Positions 34,023 through 43,051 of a DNA stretch of 64,000 bases are shown here, in pieces; positions within the stretch are counted from its first letter, which is position 1; every line of letters begins with the position of its first letter. The position numbers and the translations under genes are program-made. The stretch comes from Microbacterium sp. SLBN-154 (GTDB lineage Bacteria; Actinomycetota; Actinomycetes; Actinomycetales; Microbacteriaceae): NCBI RefSeq assembly GCF_006715565.1, contig NZ_VFNL01000001.1, forward strand, positions 3,508,006 to 3,572,005. Direction: 5' to 3'. Below the pieces are notes generated by a model. It ran no database searches. It had not been told where the DNA came from and saw only the letters and a program-made list of their open reading frames with translations.

Positions 34023-34071
34023 GTGGCTCAGCGTAGCGAGCGGGTGGTCGCGAGTCAGCGCACAGCGTCGA

Positions 34072-34947
34072 TCAGTCCGGGGGGACGGCTTCACGGGCGG
34101 TTTCCAGGGTGCGCCGCGCGCCGTCGACCCGCTCGGCGGCTGCGGCCCGCGCGTCCGCGGCCGCCGTCTGCGCTTCGGCCGCCGCCTGCGCATCTTTCTC
34201 CACGCGCGCAAGCTGCGCACGCAACTCCTCCACTCGGTCGGAGAGGTGCTCGGCGCGTTCCGTCGCCGTGGCGAGCAACGCGTCGGCCCGGGCGAGCTCT
34301 CGCTCGGCGTCGCTCGCTCCGCGCTCCGCCGCGCGCACCGCCTGCTCGGCGGCTTTGCGGGCCCGCCGCGCGGCGAGATCGTCCGTCCGTTCCGGGCGGG
34401 CGGGGGCGTCGGGAACCCCGGGGATGCTGCCGCCGACCGCCTCGGACAGGTCGACCGGGTCGACGCCGGTCGCCTCGAGGGGCCGGACGAGGCGCCCGGT
34501 CGCGACCGCTGCACCGGCGAGCGGGTCGAGGAGAGCGGCGGTGATCGTCGCGGCGACGTCATCGCGCGCAGCCGCACTGACCGTCACCCCCTGGTCTGCC
34601 GCGAGCGACACCGCCTGGCGGGTGAGCGCCTGAACCAGCGCCCGGCGCTCCCGGCCGAGGCGCTGCAGCTCCCGCGCGTCGAGGTCGTCCTGCGCCTCGC
34701 GCAGCGCCGCGGCGAGTTCGAGCACCTCGGCGAGGAGGCCCTCGCGTGCCAGCAGATCGACCGCCCAGGCCGAGGCCGCGGGCTTGCGGAGGGCACGGAT
34801 GCGGACCCCGAGCGCACGCGGCGCGGCCTGAGCGCGGGCGTTCCGGGCGACGGTGAACTCGTCGGGGCGCAGGGCGTACAGCTCGGCGGCGACGGCATCG
34901 AGCTCGCTTGCTTCGCCGCCGTCCACGTCGCCCGCATCACCGGCCAT
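34072..34947 (-). CDS. Conserved hypothetical protein with long coiled coil
   Basis: A 291-residue protein. The first part (residues 15-130) is helical and includes FTVARNARAQAAPRALGVRIRALRKPAASAWAVDLL, a pattern shared by conserved actinobacterial proteins of unknown function. The C-terminal part from about residue 195 is Ala/Arg/Glu-rich heptad sequence (ARRARKAAEQAVRAAERGASDAERELARA), a coiled coil. No catalytic motif. ATG preceded by CACAAT ending 7 nt upstream, so probably leaderless. Confidence 0.75.
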   Translation of the reverse strand: MAGDAGDVDGGEASELDAVAAELYALRPDEFTVARNARAQAAPRALGVRIRALRKPAASAWAVDLLAREGLLAEVLELAAALREAQDDLDARELQRLGRERRALVQALTRQAVSLAADQGVTVSAAARDDVAATITAALLDPLAGAAVATGRLVRPLEATGVDPVDLSEAVGGSIPGVPDAPARPERTDDLAARRARKAAEQAVRAAERGASDAERELARADALLATATERAEHLSDRVEELRAQLARVEKDAQAAAEAQTAAADARAAAAERVDGARRTLETAREAVPPD

Positions 34948-34953
34948 CGCCCC

Positions 34954-34959
34954 ATTGTG
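34954..34959 (-). promoter_or_regulatory. -10 box CACAAT for leaderless transcript
   Basis: On the minus strand CACAAT ends 7 nt before the ATG at 34947, and the following GGGGCG is like that before the sigma gene. Confidence 0.5.
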
Positions 34960-35001
34960 CCTCGAACGGCTCGCGCCGACCGGGCGGGGCGTCGGGCGGC
35001 G

Positions 35002-35715
35002 TCAGACCGCCAGCGCGCCCCGGCGCGGCACCGGCGCCGGCTGGGTGGGCGGGACGGCCGGCGCATGCAGCTCACGGTGCAGCCGCTCCATGCGCGCGTC
35101 GAGTTCGGCCGCGGTGTCGGCGGCATCCCTCAGACTCTCGATCAGTCCCTCCGGCACCTGCCGGGCGTACTTGTAGTAGATCTTGTGCTCGAGACTGGCC
35201 CAGAAGTCCATCGCGATGGTGCGGAACTGCACCTCCACCGGCACGGTGACCCGACCGGTGGAGAGGAACACCGGCACCTCCACGATCGCGTGCAGGCTCT
35301 TGTAGCCGTTCGGCTTGGGGTCCGCGATGTAGTCCTTGACGCTGCGCACCGCCACATCGTCCTGGCGCGTCAGAAGGTCGAACAGCCGGTAGGCGTCGGT
35401 GACGAAGCTGCAGGTGATGCGGACGCCCGCGATGTCGGTGATGTGCTCGCGGACCGCGGTGAACTCGGGATCGATGCCCTTCCGCGCCACCTTGTCGACG
35501 ATGCTGTCGGGCGACTTCACCCGGCTCGAGACGTGCTCGATGGGGTTGTAGTCGTGCAGGTACAGGAACTCATCGCGGAGGATGGCGATCTTCGTCTCGA
35601 TCTCCTGCATGCCGAAGCGATACTCCAGCAGAAACCGCTGCATCTCGTCGCGGAGCGCACGCATCTCCGCCGGGCTCACCGAGATGCGGTCGTCGTCACC
35701 GGTTGCGGGGGCCAT
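35002..35715 (-). CDS. GTP pyrophosphokinase family protein (small alarmone synthetase)
   Basis: A 237-residue RelA/SpoT synthetase-domain protein with no hydrolase or TGS/ACT domains. Visible motifs: HVSSRVKSPDSIVDKVARKG, DIAGVRITCSF, the nucleotide site NGYKSLHAIVEVP and the VEVQFRTIAMDFWASLEHKIYYKY segment. These match RelQ/YjbM-type enzymes that make (p)ppGpp from ATP and GDP or GTP without ribosome control. TAGCGT ends 7 nt before the ATG, so a leaderless start is likely. Confidence 0.9.
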   Translation of the reverse strand: MAPATGDDDRISVSPAEMRALRDEMQRFLLEYRFGMQEIETKIAILRDEFLYLHDYNPIEHVSSRVKSPDSIVDKVARKGIDPEFTAVREHITDIAGVRITCSFVTDAYRLFDLLTRQDDVAVRSVKDYIADPKPNGYKSLHAIVEVPVFLSTGRVTVPVEVQFRTIAMDFWASLEHKIYYKYARQVPEGLIESLRDAADTAAELDARMERLHRELHAPAVPPTQPAPVPRRGALAV

Positions 35716-35721
35716 GATCCG

Positions 35722-35727
35722 ACGCTA
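35722..35727 (-). promoter_or_regulatory. -10 box TAGCGT for leaderless transcript
   Basis: On the minus strand TAGCGT ends 7 nt before the ATG of the alarmone synthetase gene. Confidence 0.55.
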
Positions 35728-35783
35728 GGCACGCCGGCTCTGAGCGGGCTGGGAGAGATGCGTCGCTGGTGAGGGGGTGAAGA

Positions 35784-37082
35784 TCAGAGGATGCCGGCGG
35801 CCTGCCGTGCCGCGCCGAGGGCGACGTACTCACCGGGCGCCGGCACCTCGACGGGCATGCCGAGTACGAGCGGCGCGATCTCGCGAACCGCCTCGGACTG
35901 GGCACCCCCGCCGATGAGAAGTGCACGCTGGAGCGGCACGCCGAGGCCTCTGAGGGCGTCGAGACCTGCGCCGAGACCCCCGAGCATCCCCTCCACCGCG
36001 GCGCGCGCGAGGTTCTCGCGGGTCGTCGAGGCGAGGGTCATGCCGTCGAGCGACGCGGTGGCGTCGGGCAGGTTCGGTGTGCGCTCGCCCTCGAAGTATG
36101 GAACGAGTGCGAGGCCCCCCGCGCCCGGCTCGGCGGCGAGCGCGAGACGGCTGAGCTCGGCGTGGTCCACGCCGAGGAGGCGGGCGATCGCGTCGAGCAC
36201 GCGGGCGGCGTTGAGGGTGGCCACGAGCGGCAGGAACCGCCCGGTGCAGTCGGCGAAGCCCGCGACCGTGCCGGTCGGGTCGATCGTTCGCTCATCGCTC
36301 ACGGCGAAGACGGTACCGCTCGTCCCGATGGAGATGACGACGTCGCCCGTGGCCGCGCCGAGGCCCAGCGCGGCACCGGCGTTGTCGCCGGCCCCGCCGC
36401 CCACGCGTCGCCCGTCGGCGTCGGCGACGTACTCGTCGGGGCCGAGCACGCGCGGCAGACGCGCGTCGTGGCCGAGCGCTGCCTCGAGGAGCCCGTGGTC
36501 GTAGCCGCCGGTCTCGGGATCCCAGTACCCGGTGCCCGAGGCATCCGATCGATCGGTGACCAGTTCCTCGAGGACGGGACCGCGCGGGGCGTCGCCCGCG
36601 GGCCCGAACCCGCGCAGCCGCCAGGTGAGCCAGTCGTGCGGGAGGGCCACCGCGGCGACCTGCGCGGCGTTTCCGGGCTCGGCGTCGCGGAGCCAGCGGA
36701 GCTTGGTGATGGTGAACGACGCCACCGGCACGAGGCCCGAGCGCTGCGCGAGGTCGTCGGCACCGAACTCGGCGATGAGATCCCGGGCGGCGCCCGCCGA
36801 GCGGGTGTCGTTCCACAGCAGGGCCGGACGGATGACGCGGCCGTCGGCGTCGAGCACCACCATGCCGTGCTGCTGCCCGCCGATGGCCCACGCCTCGACG
36901 TCACCCAGGCCCCCGGCATCCTCGATCGCCGCCTGCAGGGCCTGCCACCAGGCGGCCGGGTCGACCTCGGTGCCCTCCGGGTGGGTGGCGCGTCCTTGGC
37001 GGACGACGTCGCCCGTGGCGGTGTCGACGATGACGACCTTGCACGACTGGGTCGACGAGTCGACCCCCATCACGAGTGCCAT
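35784..37082 (-). CDS. xylB: Xylulokinase
   Basis: A 432-residue FGGY-family sugar kinase. N-terminal phosphate loop [16 protein letters not shown]; the xylulose-binding stretch [12 protein letters not shown] (His and Met of the xylulokinase signature); the [11 protein letters not shown] catalytic aspartate segment and GTSGTVFAV, and a C-terminal [20 protein letters not shown]-binding motif. It phosphorylates D-xylulose at O5 with ATP to enter the pentose phosphate pathway. Somewhat shorter than the usual 480-500. It follows xylA after 99 bp with a long hairpin. Confidence 0.92.
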   Translation of the reverse strand: MALVMGVDSSTQSCKVVIVDTATGDVVRQGRATHPEGTEVDPAAWWQALQAAIEDAGGLGDVEAWAIGGQQHGMVVLDADGRVIRPALLWNDTRSAGAARDLIAEFGADDLAQRSGLVPVASFTITKLRWLRDAEPGNAAQVAAVALPHDWLTWRLRGFGPAGDAPRGPVLEELVTDRSDASGTGYWDPETGGYDHGLLEAALGHDARLPRVLGPDEYVADADGRRVGGGAGDNAGAALGLGAATGDVVISIGTSGTVFAVSDERTIDPTGTVAGFADCTGRFLPLVATLNAARVLDAIARLLGVDHAELSRLALAAEPGAGGLALVPYFEGERTPNLPDATASLDGMTLASTTRENLARAAVEGMLGGLGAGLDALRGLGVPLQRALLIGGGAQSEAVREIAPLVLGMPVEVPAPGEYVALGAARQAAGIL

Positions 37083-37110
37083 GGCTCTCCTTGCGTGTGG
37101 CGTGAGCCGC

Positions 37111-37158
37111 CGAAACCCACCGCGGCCGTCGAGACCGACGGCGTCACGGTGGGTTTCG
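37111..37158 (-). terminator. Long hairpin between xylA and xylB
   Basis: CGAAACCCACCG (37111-37122) and CGGTGGGTTTCG (37147-37158) are a perfect 12-bp inverted repeat, with a shorter CCGTCG/CGACGG stem inside. A further direct copy GGTGGGTTTCG lies at 37167-37177 and could compete for pairing. In the xylA-xylB gap it may be a partial terminator or a stabilising hairpin. Confidence 0.6.
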
Positions 37159-37181
37159 CGCGGAAAGGTGGGTTTCGAGGG

Positions 37182-38369
37182 TCAGCGCGCCCCGAGCAGG
37201 TGCTCGGTGGCCAGCTGCTGCAGGCGGACGAAGCCGAACCCGTGGCCGCCGAGGTAGGCCTGCGCGTCGAAGTCCTCGTATGCCGAGCGGTCGCCGAGCA
37301 GGTCGTCGTACGACTCGCCGGCGTTCAGCGTGGGCTGGGCGAGCTCGGTGACCTTCGACGCCTCGAGCGCCTCCTGCACCTCGGGATCGGCACGGAAGGC
37401 CGCGGCGCGCTCCTTCAGCAGCAGGTAGGTGCGCATGTTCGCGGCAGCCGAGTCCCACACGCCGGTCTCGTCTTCGGTGCGCGAGGGCTTGTAGTCGAAG
37501 TGACGGGGGCCGTCGTAGGACGGCACGCCGCCGGGGCCGCCGTTCTCGAGCAGGTCGACCAGCGCGAAGGCGTTGTGCAGGTCACCGTGACCGAACACGA
37601 GGTCCTGGTCGTACTTGATGCCGCGCTGCCCGTTGAGATCGATGTGATAGAGCTTGCCGTGGTACAGCGCCTGGGCGATGCCGGCGGCGAAGTTCAGCCC
37701 GGCCATCTGCTCGTGCCCGACCTCGGGGTTGAGGCCCACGAGCTCGGGACGCTCGAGCGAATCGATGAAGGCCAGCGCGTGGCCGAGGGTGGGGAGCAGG
37801 ATGTCGCCACGGGGCTCGTTGGGCTTCGGCTCGATCGCGAAACGGATGTCGTAACCCTTGTCGGTGACGTAGTCGCCGAGGAGGTTGACCGCCTCGCGGT
37901 AGCGCTCCAGCGCGGCGCGGATGTCCTTCGCGGCGTCGTACTCGGCGCCCTCGCGGCCGCCCCACATGACGAACGTCTTCGCACCGAGCTCGGCGGCCAG
38001 GTCGATGTTGCGGAGCACCTTGCGCAGGGCGAAGCGCCGCACCTGACGGTCGTTCGAGGTGAAGCCGCCGTCCTTGAACACCGGCGCGGAGAAGAGGTTG
38101 GTGGTCACCATCGGCACGATGAGGCCGGTGTCGGCGAGGGCGCCCTTCAGCCGGTCGATCTGCGTCTGGCGCTCACTGTCGCTCGATCCGAAGGCGAAGA
38201 GATCGTCGTCGTGGAAGGTGAGTCCGTACGCGCCGAGCTCGGCGAGCTTCTCGACCGCATGGACGACGTCCAGCGCGGGTCGCGTCGGGCCGCCGAACGG
38301 GTCGGTGCCGTTGTATCCGATGGTCCAGAGGCCGAACGAGAACTTGTCGGCGCGGGTGGGGGTGGGCAT
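37182..38369 (-). CDS. xylA: Xylose isomerase
   Basis: A 395-residue TIM-barrel aldose-ketose isomerase, the actinobacterial class I length (about 388). The catalytic histidine-aspartate region is [13 protein letters not shown]; metal ligands lie in [24 protein letters not shown] and HIDLNGQ. It converts D-xylose to D-xylulose and needs two divalent cations. ATG preceded by GAAGGAGCG. Promoter elements at 38385-38440 include TATAGG and a GGTT-AAC-AACC dyad. Confidence 0.95.
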   Translation of the reverse strand: MPTPTRADKFSFGLWTIGYNGTDPFGGPTRPALDVVHAVEKLAELGAYGLTFHDDDLFAFGSSDSERQTQIDRLKGALADTGLIVPMVTTNLFSAPVFKDGGFTSNDRQVRRFALRKVLRNIDLAAELGAKTFVMWGGREGAEYDAAKDIRAALERYREAVNLLGDYVTDKGYDIRFAIEPKPNEPRGDILLPTLGHALAFIDSLERPELVGLNPEVGHEQMAGLNFAAGIAQALYHGKLYHIDLNGQRGIKYDQDLVFGHGDLHNAFALVDLLENGGPGGVPSYDGPRHFDYKPSRTEDETGVWDSAAANMRTYLLLKERAAAFRADPEVQEALEASKVTELAQPTLNAGESYDDLLGDRSAYEDFDAQAYLGGHGFGFVRLQQLATEHLLGAR

Positions 38370-38395
38370 GTCGCTCCTTCGCGGGAAAATGTTGC

Positions 38396-38410
38396 GGTTA
38401 ACAACCTATA
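38396..38410 (-). promoter_or_regulatory. xylA promoter -10 and putative operator
   Basis: On the minus strand TATAGG (38405-38410) is a plausible -10 box, and the dyad GGTT-GTT-AACC (38396-38406) abuts it. A repressor bound there would block polymerase. The site differs from the four YAACGTTTWCAT sites of this locus and is a candidate for the ROK regulator whose gene begins at 63703. Confidence 0.45.
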
Positions 38411-38439
38411 CCAGAACGGATGCCGCGTCCACACGCTCC

Positions 38440-40839
38440 TCACACCTGCGGCGCCACCGACGACACCTCGACCTCGGCCCGGAGGCGGCGGCGGTGATCC
38501 ACACGCCGGAGTGGACCGGAGAGCACGACCGAATGATCGGAGACGAGGTCCGCACTCGACCTGCCGGCCGAAAGAACAATCCGCCCGGCGTCGACGATGC
38601 GCTCGCCGGCAGCACCGGTGTAGGCGACGAGGTCGGCGTGGACACGGAAGCAGACATCGGCGGATCGGCCCGGCTCCAGCGGCACGCGCGCGAAGGCGAT
38701 GAGCTTCTGAAGAGGCCTGGCGACTGTCGCCACCGGGTCATGCAGGTAGAGCTGCACGATCTCGGTACCAGCCCGCCCACCGTCGTTCGTCACGCGGAGG
38801 CTCACCGCGACCTCGCCCGCGGTCGAGATCCGAGTCGCTTCGCCGACGAGATCCGACCACGTGAACGAGGTGTACGACAGGCCGTGGCCGAAGGGAAATG
38901 CGGCGGTCGGGTCGATGTTCGAGACCTCGGTACGCCGAGCCAGCTTGGCTGCCAGGTACGTCGTCGGCTGGCTGCCGGGCGACGACGGCACGCTGACCGG
39001 AAGACGACCGCTGGGGTTGACCCGACCACTCAGCACACCCGCGACCGCACCCGCACCCTCCTCTCCCGCGAAGAACGCCTCGATCACCGCGGCGGACTCG
39101 TCCGCCGCGCGACCGAGGGCATAAGGACGCCCGGCGAGCAGGACGACGATCGCTGGGGTCCCCGTGTCGAGCACGGCGTCGAGCAGCTGCTGCTGTGCGC
39201 CGGGGAGATCGAGCGATGCGGCGTCGCATCCCTCCCCACTCGTTCCACGTCCGAAAAGGCCGGCGCGATCGCCGAGCGCGAGGACGACGATGTCCGCGGC
39301 GCGCGCCACGGCGAGGGCGGCATCGAAGCCTGTCGTCTCTCCGCCGTCCACGCTCGTAGCCATCTGGTGATCGATGCGGGCGTCGGGGAACTCCTCGCGC
39401 AGCGCCTCGAGCAGCGTGGGGATGCGAATGCCCATCTGCGTTCCCGGGTGCTGCGTGACGACGTGCGTCGGAAAGGAGTAGCAGCCGAGCATGGCGTACG
39501 GATCGTCTGCGTTCGGACCGATCACCGCGATCGACGCGGGGCGGCCGAGGGGCAGCGTCCCGTCGTTGCGCAGCAGCACGATCGCCTCCTCTGCCAGCAG
39601 CCGCGCCAGTTCGCGGTTGCGGGGCGGATCGAGATCGACCGCGCCGCGGACGGACTCGGGCGAGGACAGATCCGCGCCCGCCAGGGCCGAGGGCACCGCC
39701 GACCAGTCGGCCGCGAGGAGTCCGAGCTGCTCCTTCTGTCGCAGCACCCGGCGAAGGGCGCGATCCACGAGCGCCTCCTCCACAACCCCCTCCTCGACGG
39801 CGCGCCGCAGCGGCTCACCGAAGGTCTTCACGGTCGGCAGCTCCACGTCGATGCCGGCCTCCAGCGCAGCGCCCGCGGCATCCGCCCAAGAGTCTGCGAC
39901 ACCGTGGAGGAGTTTCAGGAACGCGACGGAGAAGTAGTCGGCGACGACCGTGCCCTCGAAACCCCACTCCTCGCGGAGAAGGTCTGTCAGGAGCGTCCGG
40001 TCGGCGGCAGTGGGCACGCCATCGAGGTCGGCATACGAGTTCATCACGCTGCGGACGCCACCCTCCCGGATCGCCATCTCGAACGGCGGGAGGAGCACGT
40101 CCTGCAGCTCGCGCGCACCGATCGACACGGGGGCCAGGTTGCGGCCGCCCTTGGAAGCGGAGTACCCGACGAAGTGCTTCAACGTCGCCACGACGCCTGC
40201 CGACTCGAGGCCCGAGACGTACGCGGTCGCAACGGTGGCGACGAGGTGCGGGTCTTCACCGATCGTCTCCTCGACACGACCCCACCGGGCGTCTCGGACG
40301 ACATCGAGCACCGGGGCGAGGCCCTGGTGCACGCCGACCGAGCGCATGTCGTCGCCGATGCGACGCCCCATGCGCTCGACCAGCTCGGGGTCGAATGTCG
40401 CACCCCAGCTCAGCGGCACGGGGTAGGCGGTCGCACCCCAGGCGGCGAAGCCCGCAAGGCACTCCTCGTGAGCCATTGCGGGAATGCCGAAGCGGGACGC
40501 GGCGCGAAGTCGCTGCTGCGTCCGCATGAGCGAGAGCGCCGCGACGCCGGCATCGACGGGCTTCGTGCCGAACGGTCGTGTCAGCTGCCCCAGGCCCGCC
40601 GGCAGGAGGGAATCGAGGTCGACGGCCTCTTCCACATCGTGCTGGTGCGGCGCCACGTCGCCACCCTCGTCCGACGCACCCACCCACACTCCGTAGAGCT
40701 GCGCGAGCTTCTCCTCGAGGGACATGCGCGAGACGAGCGATTCGACGACGTCGCCGGCGAGGGCGCGGGAATCGAGAACGCCCACTCCGGCGTCGAAGTC
40801 CTCGTCTACGTCGTTCGGTACCGGGGTCGAAAGTTTCAT
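38440..40839 (-). CDS. Glycoside hydrolase family 3 protein (beta-xylosidase/beta-glucosidase)
   Basis: A 799-residue GH3 enzyme with the TIM barrel (residues 40-370), the second alpha/beta sandwich domain (from about 400) and a C-terminal fibronectin type III-like domain (VRVTNDGGRAGTEIVQLYLHDP). The nucleophile is Asp301 in GTVVADYFS. Barrel motifs WGRVEETIGEDPHL and VATLKHFVGYSASKGGR are typical. No signal peptide, so intracellular. In this locus it probably splits short xylo-oligosaccharides; beta-glucosidase activity cannot be excluded. ATG 40839 is preceded by GAAGG; a longer frame reaches 40965 without such a site. Confidence 0.9.
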   Translation of the reverse strand: MKLSTPVPNDVDEDFDAGVGVLDSRALAGDVVESLVSRMSLEEKLAQLYGVWVGASDEGGDVAPHQHDVEEAVDLDSLLPAGLGQLTRPFGTKPVDAGVAALSLMRTQQRLRAASRFGIPAMAHEECLAGFAAWGATAYPVPLSWGATFDPELVERMGRRIGDDMRSVGVHQGLAPVLDVVRDARWGRVEETIGEDPHLVATVATAYVSGLESAGVVATLKHFVGYSASKGGRNLAPVSIGARELQDVLLPPFEMAIREGGVRSVMNSYADLDGVPTAADRTLLTDLLREEWGFEGTVVADYFSVAFLKLLHGVADSWADAAGAALEAGIDVELPTVKTFGEPLRRAVEEGVVEEALVDRALRRVLRQKEQLGLLAADWSAVPSALAGADLSSPESVRGAVDLDPPRNRELARLLAEEAIVLLRNDGTLPLGRPASIAVIGPNADDPYAMLGCYSFPTHVVTQHPGTQMGIRIPTLLEALREEFPDARIDHQMATSVDGGETTGFDAALAVARAADIVVLALGDRAGLFGRGTSGEGCDAASLDLPGAQQQLLDAVLDTGTPAIVVLLAGRPYALGRAADESAAVIEAFFAGEEGAGAVAGVLSGRVNPSGRLPVSVPSSPGSQPTTYLAAKLARRTEVSNIDPTAAFPFGHGLSYTSFTWSDLVGEATRISTAGEVAVSLRVTNDGGRAGTEIVQLYLHDPVATVARPLQKLIAFARVPLEPGRSADVCFRVHADLVAYTGAAGERIVDAGRIVLSAGRSSADLVSDHSVVLSGPLRRVDHRRRLRAEVEVSSVAPQV
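40828..40838 (-). promoter_or_regulatory. CGAAANTTTCG-like element at the GH3 start
   Basis: On the plus strand CGAAAGTTTCA overlaps the GH3 start codon, one mismatch from the CGAAA-N-TTTCG sequence reported upstream of actinomycete xylanase genes. A chance match is possible. Confidence 0.3.
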
Positions 40840-41008
40840 GTCTGCGCCTTCACAGTCGTACAGAGAGAAGCGACGCCCACGATTCAGACCCTGCAATCGC
40901 AGGAAACGGGCATTACGAACACCGAACGGGTTGCTCTGCCGTTCGCCACCAAATTTCCCGATCAAGAGGCAAAAAAGTTGTGGACCGCGCTCCCCCTCGT
41001 GGCTAGGT

Positions 41009-41020
41009 TAACGTTTACAT
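41009..41020 (+). promoter_or_regulatory. LacI-type operator upstream of GH30
   Basis: TAACGTTTACAT, an imperfect palindrome centred on CG. It overlaps a probable -10 box TAGGTT (41004-41009), so binding would repress. Same sequence at 45209-45220; close variants at 56676 and 60180. Confidence 0.65.
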
Positions 41021-41047
41021 TACACGCGACAGTTTCGAAGGAGAACT

Positions 41048-42976
41048 GTGAAAAAGACATTGTCGTCACTTGCCGCTGTGGCGCTCACGGGAGCGGCGCT
41101 CGCCGTTCCCGCAGCCGCGACAGCCAACGACGCGACGGCGATCGACCTGCAGCCTGAAAGCGTGCAGCAGACGATCGACGGCTTCGGCTACTCCGCCGCG
41201 TTCCAACGCACTCATCGCCTGAACCTCCTCTCCGACGAGAAGAAGGCCGAGGCGGTCGAACTCCTCCTCGGCGACACCGGCGTCGACCCGTCCATCCTGC
41301 GGCTCGGGATCGGCGGCCAATCGACCGGGCCGTACGACTGGATGCTGTCCATTCAGCCCGACGATCCCGGTGGGCCGGACGCCGAGCCGAACTACCAGTG
41401 GGACGGCTACGACAACGGGCAGGTGTGGTTCGCACAGGCGGCCGAGGCCGCCGGCGTCGAGTACATCTACGGCAACGCCTGGACCGCACCCGGATACATG
41501 AAGACGAACAACAGCGCGGCCAACGGCGGCACCCTGTGCGGGCTCTCGGGAACGGCGTGCCCGAGTGGGGACTGGACCGACGCCTACGCCGACTATCTCG
41601 TCGCGTGGGCGGACTTCTACGCCGACGAGGGCGTCGAGATCGACGGGATTGCCTTCACCAACGAGCCCGACTACACCTCGTCCTACGAGTCGATGCGCTT
41701 CACCCCGCAGCAGGCGGTGGAGTTCACCAAGACCGCCGGACCGGTCTTCGACGCCTCCGGATACGACCTGCTGTGCTGCGAATCGTTCGGCTGGAACCAG
41801 GGCAAGAACTATCACAGCGCGATCCAAGAGGACTCCGAGGCCTCGCAGTGGGTCGACGTCCTGACGGCGCACTCGTACGCCAGCCGTTCCGACTCGGCCT
41901 TCGAGACGGACAAGCCGCTGTGGATGTCGGAATGGGCGGCCTCCGTCGCCGGTCTGACGGAGTTCAACGCCAACTGGGACGGCGACCCGGGCGCCGGCTC
42001 CGACGGCATCCGCATGGTCGATCACATGATGGACACCCTCATGAGCGCCAACGCGACCGGATACCTGTGGTGGCTCGGCGTGAGCCAGGGCGGCTCGGGC
42101 TCGCTCATGGTGGTCGACGCCGAGAACGACACCTTCACCGTGGGTTCGCGGCTGTACGGCATGGCCGCCTTCAGCCGGTTCATCCGGCCCGACGCGGTGC
42201 GCTTCGACGCCGTCCACGCGATCGAGGGCGTGAAGGTCGCTGCCTTCGACAACGCCGACGGCAGCCGGGTCGTGCAGGTGCTGAACAACAACACCGCGCC
42301 GGTGTCGACGGACATCGACATCGATACCCAGCCGACCGCGTTCCTCAACGATCAGGGCAATCAGCTGGTCGAGACCGAAGGCATCGCGACCACGGCTGAT
42401 GGACGCACGGCTCTCGAGCTTCCTGCCCGGTCGTTGGTGACCCTGGTCGTCGAGCCCGGGGCAGGCGAGGGCGACGGCGAGGGTATCCCGATCGAGGCGA
42501 CGGTGCCCGGCCCCGGTGAGCCGGGTTCGCTGTCGCTGACGGTGGCCGACTTCGGAGCGGGGGTCGTGCTCAGCCCCGGCGAGAACGCCGGTGACCGCAT
42601 CCGCTTCGCAGGCGAGCTCCCCGTGGTGACGGTCACCGACTCTCGCAGCGACGAGCAGGCGGGCGCCGGAGGGTGGTCGGTGTCGGGCCAGTCGAGCGAC
42701 TTCACCGCCGGCGGCGAAACGCTCGGGGCGGAGCATCTCGGCTGGACGCCCGAAGTGCTCACCCCTCGCCCGGGGGTCAGCGCGGGTGATGCCGTGCCGA
42801 CGGTCATGAGCGGCGGGCCGGGCCTGGCGGATCCTCAGCGCCTCGGCGACGCCGCCCCGGAGGGGCGATTCGGCTCGACGCAGCTCGGGGCGGATCTGTC
42901 TCTCGAAGCCCCGGTGGACACGCCTGCGGGCACCTATGAGGGCGTCCTCACGGTCACCCTCTTCCCCGAGGACTGA
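41048..42976 (+). CDS. Secreted GH30 family glycoside hydrolase (glucuronoxylanase type) with C-terminal WxL-like domain
   Basis: A 642-residue exported protein. Signal peptide 1-26 (MKKTLSSLAAVALTGAALAVPAAATA). Catalytic residues of the GH30 barrel: acid/base Glu206 (AFTNEPDY) and nucleophile Glu295 (LWMSEWAAS), followed by the side beta-domain to about 465. GH30 xylanases cleave glucuronoxylan and release aldouronic acids. After a Gly/Pro/Glu linker, residues about 490-642 resemble a WxL domain: GGWSVSGQSSDF (Trp543) and terminal YEGVLTVTLFPED. No LPxTG. GTG start with GAAGGAG. Family is certain, exact specificity inferred; the WxL call is a weak-similarity inference, supported by the DUF916-type gene that follows. 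Confidence 0.88.
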   Translation: MKKTLSSLAAVALTGAALAVPAAATANDATAIDLQPESVQQTIDGFGYSAAFQRTHRLNLLSDEKKAEAVELLLGDTGVDPSILRLGIGGQSTGPYDWMLSIQPDDPGGPDAEPNYQWDGYDNGQVWFAQAAEAAGVEYIYGNAWTAPGYMKTNNSAANGGTLCGLSGTACPSGDWTDAYADYLVAWADFYADEGVEIDGIAFTNEPDYTSSYESMRFTPQQAVEFTKTAGPVFDASGYDLLCCESFGWNQGKNYHSAIQEDSEASQWVDVLTAHSYASRSDSAFETDKPLWMSEWAASVAGLTEFNANWDGDPGAGSDGIRMVDHMMDTLMSANATGYLWWLGVSQGGSGSLMVVDAENDTFTVGSRLYGMAAFSRFIRPDAVRFDAVHAIEGVKVAAFDNADGSRVVQVLNNNTAPVSTDIDIDTQPTAFLNDQGNQLVETEGIATTADGRTALELPARSLVTLVVEPGAGEGDGEGIPIEATVPGPGEPGSLSLTVADFGAGVVLSPGENAGDRIRFAGELPVVTVTDSRSDEQAGAGGWSVSGQSSDFTAGGETLGAEHLGWTPEVLTPRPGVSAGDAVPTVMSGGPGLADPQRLGDAAPEGRFGSTQLGADLSLEAPVDTPAGTYEGVLTVTLFPED

Positions 42977-42984
42977 TCCCCCCA

Positions 42985-43019
42985 CCGGCGCGGCCTGCCT
43001 CTCACGCAGGCCGCGCCGG
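42985..43019. terminator. Perfect 14-bp stem-loop after the GH30 gene
   Basis: CCGGCGCGGCCTGC (42985-42998) pairs with GCAGGCCGCGCCGG (43006-43019) over a 7-nt loop, and TTCCTC follows. A very stable terminator or attenuator between the GH30 gene and the DUF916-type gene. Confidence 0.75.
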
Positions 43020-43051
43020 TTCCTCATCCGCGCAAGACTCACGGAGCCCCG

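Noticed and set aside
35784..38369. Frameshift or truncation in xylB because it is shorter than usual
   Set aside because: All kinase motifs from the N-terminal phosphate loop to the C-terminal GGGAQS are in one frame, and shorter actinobacterial xylulokinases exist.
38059..41157. A 1032-codon plus-strand open frame opposite xylA and the GH3 gene
   Set aside because: Spans two real minus-strand genes and the intergenic region, and shows no domain. It is a by-product of GC skew at third codon positions.
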